Positions 6,149 to 9,610 of a DNA stretch of 9,610 bases are shown one piece after another (within the stretch, counting starts at the first letter, position 1; each line of letters begins with the position of its first letter). The notes below the pieces were generated by a model. The model saw only the letters and a list, made by a program, of their open reading frames with translations, made no database searches and was not told the DNA's origin. Source of the stretch: an uncultured Bacilli bacterium (GTDB lineage: Bacteria; Bacillota_I; Bacilli_A; RF39; UBA660); the NCBI GenBank assembly GCA_910579535.1, contig CAJTUR010000040.1:1-9610 (forward strand). Reading direction: 5' to 3'. The position numbers and the translations under genes were made by a program.

Positions 6149-7312
6149 TTAATTAGGTAACTTAATCACCACATCACTTTCAGGGAAACTTGAACAAGGA
6201 TGAATGTAATTTAAATTTTTATCTGATGCTCTTATGTCACTATCAAATGTTTTTATTTTACCACTTAACAATTTACTTCTACAAAGCCCACAGACTCCAA
6301 CGTGACAACTACTGGGAACTAAAATACCATTTTTTTCAATTGCACTTAATAAGGTTTCTTGACCATTACAGCTAATATTAAATTCTTTATCTTTTGTTAT
6401 TATCTTTACATTAAATTCTTCTTCTCTTCGCAATTCAATTTCACTAAAAAATAAGTCTGTTCTGATAAATTTTTTGGCTAAATTGTATTCTTTTAGTACT
6501 TCATTCATATGTTTATACAATTCCATCGGACCACATACAAAGAAAGAATTTTCTTCTGCTAAATAAGGCTCTATGGTTTCTTTTTCTATAAAACCCCTTT
6601 CGTATTTGTCACTTTCTTCTTCACTAAGAATATATTTTACTTTTATTCTTCCATTTGTACATAATTTGTCTAATCGTTCTTTAAAAATTAAATCTTTTGT
6701 TGTTTTCGCTCCATAAAGAATAGTTAAGTTAAAGTTTAAAAGTTGATCATTTATGGCTTCTGCCATCGAGATAAAAGGTGTGATTCCACTTCCACCAGCA
6801 ATGGCGATTACATTTTTAGCGTCTCTGATTCTTTCATAACAAAACGTTCCATTTGGTGCACTTACAACAAAAGAGCTTCCAATCGTTATGTTATCAAAAA
6901 AATAATTGGATACCACTCCTTCTTCTTTTCTTTTAATCGTAATGGTGTAGTGATTTTCTAAAGCCAGTTTAGGGCTACAAGAAAGAGTATAGGGACGTTT
7001 GTAAAGACATTTTCCAATTCTAATTCTTACGCTTATATACTGCCCCGCTTTAAAGTAAGCTAATTTTTTTGTTCCTTTTTCATCATTAGGAGCTAAAAGA
7101 AATGTTTTTACATCTTTTGATTCATTTATAATATCAATTACTTTGACGTATTGAAGCTTCGGATGCAAAGAGTGAGCAATTTCACTAGTGTTGTACTCTA
7201 CTTTTATATTATCTAATGGAGTCGAGGTGATGACTTTTTCACGTTCTTTACTTAAATTTTTAAATTTAAGTATTTCTTTTTTTCCAATTCCATCTAGTTT
7301 TAAATCAGTCAT
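6149..7312 (-). CDS. NAD(P)H-dependent FAD/2Fe-2S reductase (ferredoxin reductase fused to ferredoxin domain)
   Basis: Flavoprotein reductase that takes electrons from NAD(P)H through FAD to a 2Fe-2S centre and on to a partner. 387 residues in order: an extra N-terminal segment (1-53) with HSLHPKLQ at 47-54; an FAD-binding barrel (about 55-160) with FKAGQYISV and RPYTLS (106-111); an NAD(P)-binding domain (about 165-290) with GGSGITPF (173-180) and VCGPMELY (259-266); and a plant-type 2Fe-2S domain (about 300-387) with Cys336, 341 and 344 (C-x4-C-x2-C) and Cys373. The architecture is that of class IA oxygenase reductases and Hcr-like proteins, although the organism is probably anaerobic and no oxygenase is present. 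The ATG overlaps the stop of the upstream FAD oxidoreductase in an ATGA, with AGGAGAGG ahead, so that protein is the obvious electron acceptor. Domain calls are firm; substrate unknown. Confidence 0.9.
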   Translation of the reverse strand: MTDLKLDGIGKKEILKFKNLSKEREKVITSTPLDNIKVEYNTSEIAHSLHPKLQYVKVIDIINESKDVKTFLLAPNDEKGTKKLAYFKAGQYISVRIRIGKCLYKRPYTLSCSPKLALENHYTITIKRKEEGVVSNYFFDNITIGSSFVVSAPNGTFCYERIRDAKNVIAIAGGSGITPFISMAEAINDQLLNFNLTILYGAKTTKDLIFKERLDKLCTNGRIKVKYILSEEESDKYERGFIEKETIEPYLAEENSFFVCGPMELYKHMNEVLKEYNLAKKFIRTDLFFSEIELRREEEFNVKIITKDKEFNISCNGQETLLSAIEKNGILVPSSCHVGVCGLCRSKLLSGKIKTFDSDIRASDKNLNYIHPCSSFPESDVVIKLPN

Positions 7313-8841
7313 GCTTCTTCCTCTCCTTTCATGTCTAATAAAGTTAATTTAGCAGCACGGTATCCTGAAAGATAAGTATTACTAAAACCATTTCCCCATG
7401 CGTCAAACCCACCACATATTCGAACGTTAGGAACAAAATTTTCTTTTTCTTTATTTAATGTTCTTGGTAAAAGGTTATCTAATCCTGTCAGCTTATAACC
7501 ATAAATGACGCCTTCTGGATGTCCACCATACCGAGCATACGTAACTGGAGAGGCGATTTCTATTTCTTCAATGTAACTTTTGATATTAATGCCTGTTGTT
7601 TCTTCAAAATTGTTAATTATGTTTTCAGCAATTTGATTTTTTAATTCAAAGTAGTTTTCTTCCGTGACTTTATTATTAAAAGTATCTCCAAAAAAAACAG
7701 AGGTCATAGTCATTAGTGTTGTGCCAGCTGGAGAGCAATGAGGATTTTTATTGTTAAGAACAATAGCTACACAACTATTATTTTTTATGGAACTCCTATT
7801 TTCAAATTCAATATTGCTATCGAGTGAATGATTAATAAAATAACTGTAATCGGTTAGTCCAATATCTTCTGGACTTTGATTTAAACCTAAATAGATAGAG
7901 AAACCTCTGCCTCCTAAAACTCGAGAATTTGTTAATTTTAGTGCCTCTTTTGGGACGTATTCTTTTGGAATCATTTTTCCATAAAGAAAAGTTGGTGACC
8001 CATTGAAAAGAATATGTTTACTTTTAAAATCTTTTCCATCACTTAATCTTACACCACAAACCTTTCCTTCTTCAAATAAAATTTCTTGTACAGTGGATAA
8101 GTATTTAATGTCTCCCCCGTTTTTTGTTATTTCTTCTGCTAAAATATTACTGATTTCATGACTACGTTTTTCAGGAATAACGGCTCCTAAATAAAGATTA
8201 GAAAGAACGGTTGAAGCAAAGTGAACAAAACTTAAATTAGAAGTTGGACTACCAAGATATATCCAATAAGTGCTTAATATTTCGGCGGCTTTTTTTGGCA
8301 TTTTCAAAGCTTTAAAGACTTTATCCGTTGAAAGGGCTGCCACTTTCATAAAATTTGGAAATTGTTCTGATAAGATTTTTGAGTTCACGTTTTTATCCTG
8401 TTCTAAAAAAACGATTGCTTTTTGAACTTCTTCTGCTAGAATAAAAAATTTCTTCATCGCCTTATCGCTACCTGGAACGTATTCATTCATTTTGTTTATA
8501 AATTCTTGTATTCCAAAAGGCATTCTATATTCTTCTTTTTTATCTTTGGCATAAACATGAAAAGCATCTGTTAAATTTATAAAATTTATTTTATCTGAAA
8601 TTTCTAATTTTTCAAAAAGCTTCTGTATAGGTCCTATTTTTTCACTAGATCCATATCCCCCTATTTCTTGTAAAGAGGTTTCAAATTCAAATCTACCTCT
8701 TATAAAGCTAGTAGCAAATCCTCCTGGCACGTTATTGCTTTCTAATATTAACACTTTTTTATTTTCTTTCACTAGTTTTAAAGCGGAGATTAGCCCAGCG
8801 TTGCCAGCACCAATTACTATTACGTCATAACTATTATCCAT
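7309..8841 (-). CDS. FAD-dependent oxidoreductase, phytoene desaturase / retinol saturase-like
   Basis: Amine oxidase/CrtI-superfamily flavoprotein, 510 residues, usual length for phytoene desaturases and all-trans-retinol saturases (about 490-520). N-terminal dinucleotide fold DVIVIGAGNAGL (6-17) with Glu34 closing the second strand, then PGGFATSF (39-46), and a C-terminal FAD-binding block (about 472-502) NVRICGGFDAWGNGF ... LSGYRAAKL. These proteins reduce or desaturate conjugated polyene-type bonds. The reaction here cannot be read from sequence, and no carotenoid synthase (CrtB/CrtN-type) gene lies nearby. The downstream 2Fe-2S reductase, coupled through ATGA, suggests it works as a reductase fed by NAD(P)H. 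Start: ATG 8841 has AGAGGG 6 bases ahead. The in-frame ATG at 8859 has no ribosome site and lies at the predicted transcription start. No signal peptide or clear membrane span is seen. Family confident, function open. Confidence 0.88.
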   Translation of the reverse strand: MDNSYDVIVIGAGNAGLISALKLVKENKKVLILESNNVPGGFATSFIRGRFEFETSLQEIGGYGSSEKIGPIQKLFEKLEISDKINFINLTDAFHVYAKDKKEEYRMPFGIQEFINKMNEYVPGSDKAMKKFFILAEEVQKAIVFLEQDKNVNSKILSEQFPNFMKVAALSTDKVFKALKMPKKAAEILSTYWIYLGSPTSNLSFVHFASTVLSNLYLGAVIPEKRSHEISNILAEEITKNGGDIKYLSTVQEILFEEGKVCGVRLSDGKDFKSKHILFNGSPTFLYGKMIPKEYVPKEALKLTNSRVLGGRGFSIYLGLNQSPEDIGLTDYSYFINHSLDSNIEFENRSSIKNNSCVAIVLNNKNPHCSPAGTTLMTMTSVFFGDTFNNKVTEENYFELKNQIAENIINNFEETTGINIKSYIEEIEIASPVTYARYGGHPEGVIYGYKLTGLDNLLPRTLNKEKENFVPNVRICGGFDAWGNGFSNTYLSGYRAAKLTLLDMKGEEEA

Positions 8842-8868
8842 TGTTAACCCTCTCTTCATTATAGAATC

Positions 8869-8897
8869 ATTGTATCATGGATGTTTTCAGATGTAAA
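8869..8897 (-). promoter_or_regulatory. Promoter of the FAD oxidoreductase / 2Fe-2S reductase operon
   Basis: Minus strand TTTACA (8897-8892), a 17-base spacer and TACAAT (8874-8869), each 5/6 matches, with an extended -10 TG at one base before the -10. The start of transcription would fall near 8862, leaving about 20 bases before the ATG at 8841. This supports the shorter start of the oxidoreductase. The 150-base gap to the divergent gene holds nothing else I can assign. Confidence 0.68.
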
Positions 8898-8951
8898 TTA
8901 ATGAAAGCTTAATTACTTAGAAAAATAATAGAATTGTATTTATTTTTTCTA

Positions 8952-8980
8952 TTGTAAAACATTACTGAATAAGTTATAAT
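8952..8980 (+). promoter_or_regulatory. Promoter of the hypothetical gene at 9011
   Basis: TTGTAA (8952-8957, 4/6), a 17-base spacer and a perfect TATAAT (8975-8980). Transcription should start near 8987, giving a leader of about 24 bases that is mostly an A-tract and the ribosome site. Confidence 0.65.
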
Positions 8981-9010
8981 AAACTAGTTTAAAAAAAAGG
9001 GGGTGTTACT

Positions 9011-9544
9011 ATGATATATCATATAAAAAATAATAGTCTTCAAAAGGTTGCTTCTGGTGATAATTTAAATTTAATTGTATCAGATAATATTCATGATATT
9101 AGAAATATGGCCATTACGCTCCTTTATCCAGAAAATGTAGAACAAATATTAAGAAATAAATATTTAAAGGAGCATATAAAATATTTGTATCCTCTGTATC
9201 AAGAATCTTTACTTATGAAAGAAAACATTGGTTGTCCTTTATTTCCTAATTCTTATAATCATTTTCAATATGATATAGTTGCTTCTAAAAAAGGAAATGC
9301 TATTATATATTGCAATGAACCAGAAAAGAGAAATTCACACAATTTTGTTTTCTATCTTCCTGAAATTCTTACTTCTTTTCAAAAAGATTTTTTATATTCT
9401 AATATGAAGTTTTTTTTAAAGCTTCAACAAATGACACTTTTTCTTTATAAAGAAGCACAAAAAGAGTTTGATTACCCTTCTTCTATAGAAGAATACCGTA
9501 CTTTATCGTCTTATCAAACATTAAAAAAAATGATTCAAAAATAA
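9011..9544 (+). CDS. Hypothetical protein of unknown family, 177 residues
   Basis: I do not recognise this protein. That it is a real gene is supported by a promoter at 8952-8980, the strong ribosome site AGGGGG 7 bases before the ATG, and a hairpin terminator over its end. The sequence appears soluble: no signal peptide and no membrane segment, charged and aromatic-rich, pI near neutral to basic by eye. An N-terminal half with short beta-like stretches (LNLIVSDN at 19-26; NAIIYCNE at 96-103) is followed by a predicted helical C-terminal part (about 122-152, FQKDFLYSNMKFFLKLQQ and onward). Cys75 and Cys101 are the only cysteines, with no metal-binding pattern. Codons are even more AT-rich than in the neighbours (many ATA and AAT), hinting at weak expression or recent arrival. 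It is monocistronic and divergent from the redox operon. No function can be assigned. Confidence 0.75.
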   Translation: MIYHIKNNSLQKVASGDNLNLIVSDNIHDIRNMAITLLYPENVEQILRNKYLKEHIKYLYPLYQESLLMKENIGCPLFPNSYNHFQYDIVASKKGNAIIYCNEPEKRNSHNFVFYLPEILTSFQKDFLYSNMKFFLKLQQMTLFLYKEAQKEFDYPSSIEEYRTLSSYQTLKKMIQK

Positions 9545-9560
9545 GTTTAGAATCATTTTT
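9526..9560 (+). terminator. Intrinsic terminator overlapping the end of the hypothetical gene
   Basis: AAAAATGATTC (9526-9536) pairs fully with GAATCATTTTT (9550-9560), an 11-base stem with a 13-base loop that contains the TAA stop (9542-9544). The stem has only four G/C pairs, so it is weaker than the rpsD terminator. A-tract and T-tract make it potentially bidirectional. Confidence 0.65.
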
Positions 9561-9563
9561 ATT

Positions 9564-9610
9564 GGCTCTAGATAATTTAGTGGGGACTTAAAATTAAAGA
9601 TTTCTAAGTA
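9564..9610. mobile_element. Possible end of an ISL3-type insertion sequence (cut by the right edge)
   Basis: From 9564 the sequence reads GGCTCTAGATAATTTAGTGG and continues with an A-rich run. ISL3-family elements in Firmicutes have terminal inverted repeats that begin GGCTCT or similar and have a TAGTGG-like stretch further in. The resemblance is from memory and no transposase or second end is visible here. The T-rich bases just before (9556-9563, TTTTTATT) could be one copy of the 8-base target duplication such elements make. Alternatively this is ordinary intergenic DNA. Confidence 0.3.

Noticed and set aside
6743..6961. Plus-strand open frame opposite the 2Fe-2S reductase
   Set aside because: Antisense shadow of a well-supported gene, without ribosome site or recognisable motif.
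7309..8841. Carotenoid biosynthesis cluster
   Set aside because: Only the desaturase-like flavoprotein is present. No phytoene/squalene synthase-type or prenyl transferase gene lies within the window.
1..9610. CRISPR array, tRNA/rRNA genes, toxin-antitoxin or prophage genes
   Set aside because: No regularly spaced repeats, no cloverleaf-like sequence with conserved T-arm, no small paired genes and no phage-type proteins were found on either strand.

Overview
The window is a low-GC, gene-dense stretch from a member of the Bacillota, Bacilli-like or from a reduced-genome relative close to the Mollicutes. The evidence is AT-rich codons with poly-T/poly-A tracts, AGGAGG-type ribosome binding sites, a zinc-free 200-residue S4 protein of Bacillus type, the Firmicute-specific gene dnaD next to nth, and a SUF operon with SufU. 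UGA is used as a stop (ends of sufD and of the FAD oxidoreductase gene) and tryptophan is encoded by TGG, so the code is the standard one and not the Mycoplasma code. Several proteins are shorter than their relatives (SufD about half length, CCA-adding enzyme about two thirds), which fits a streamlined genome.

Positions 1-5117, all on the minus strand, hold two tightly packed operons. Upstream in transcription order is cca-dnaD-nth (tRNA 3'-end maturation, replication restart, base excision repair), read from an extended -10 promoter near 5136-5164. Directly after it comes sufC-sufD-sufS-sufU, the iron-sulfur cluster assembly system, which runs off the left edge; sufB is not in the window and is expected beyond position 1. 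Successive genes overlap or abut by 0-11 bases, so translation is probably coupled. A promoter candidate for suf lies across the nth stop codon. Endonuclease III carries a 4Fe-4S cluster, so it is a likely client of the neighbouring suf system.

Positions 5118-5977 hold rpsD (plus strand), divergent from cca. The two promoters overlap at their -35 elements. Between the rpsD promoter and the start codon is a leader of about 148 bases with a 7-bp hairpin, a possible pseudoknot and a T-tract hairpin, a good candidate for autogenous control by S4. A strong intrinsic terminator follows. Positions 5978-6148 are a convergent intergenic gap with a terminator for each side and an 18-base palindrome.

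Positions 6149-8841 (minus strand) hold a two-gene operon: a phytoene desaturase/retinol saturase-like FAD oxidoreductase and, overlapping it by 4 bases, an NAD(P)H-dependent FAD/2Fe-2S reductase. Together they look like an electron-transfer pair acting on an unknown substrate. This is the most interesting metabolic unit of the window. Positions 8952-9560 hold a single plus-strand gene of unknown function with its own promoter and terminator. The last 47 bases start with GGCTCT and resemble the end of an ISL3-type insertion sequence, but this is tentative.

Most of the window is ordinary housekeeping. I do not see a defence system, CRISPR array, RNA gene or prophage.
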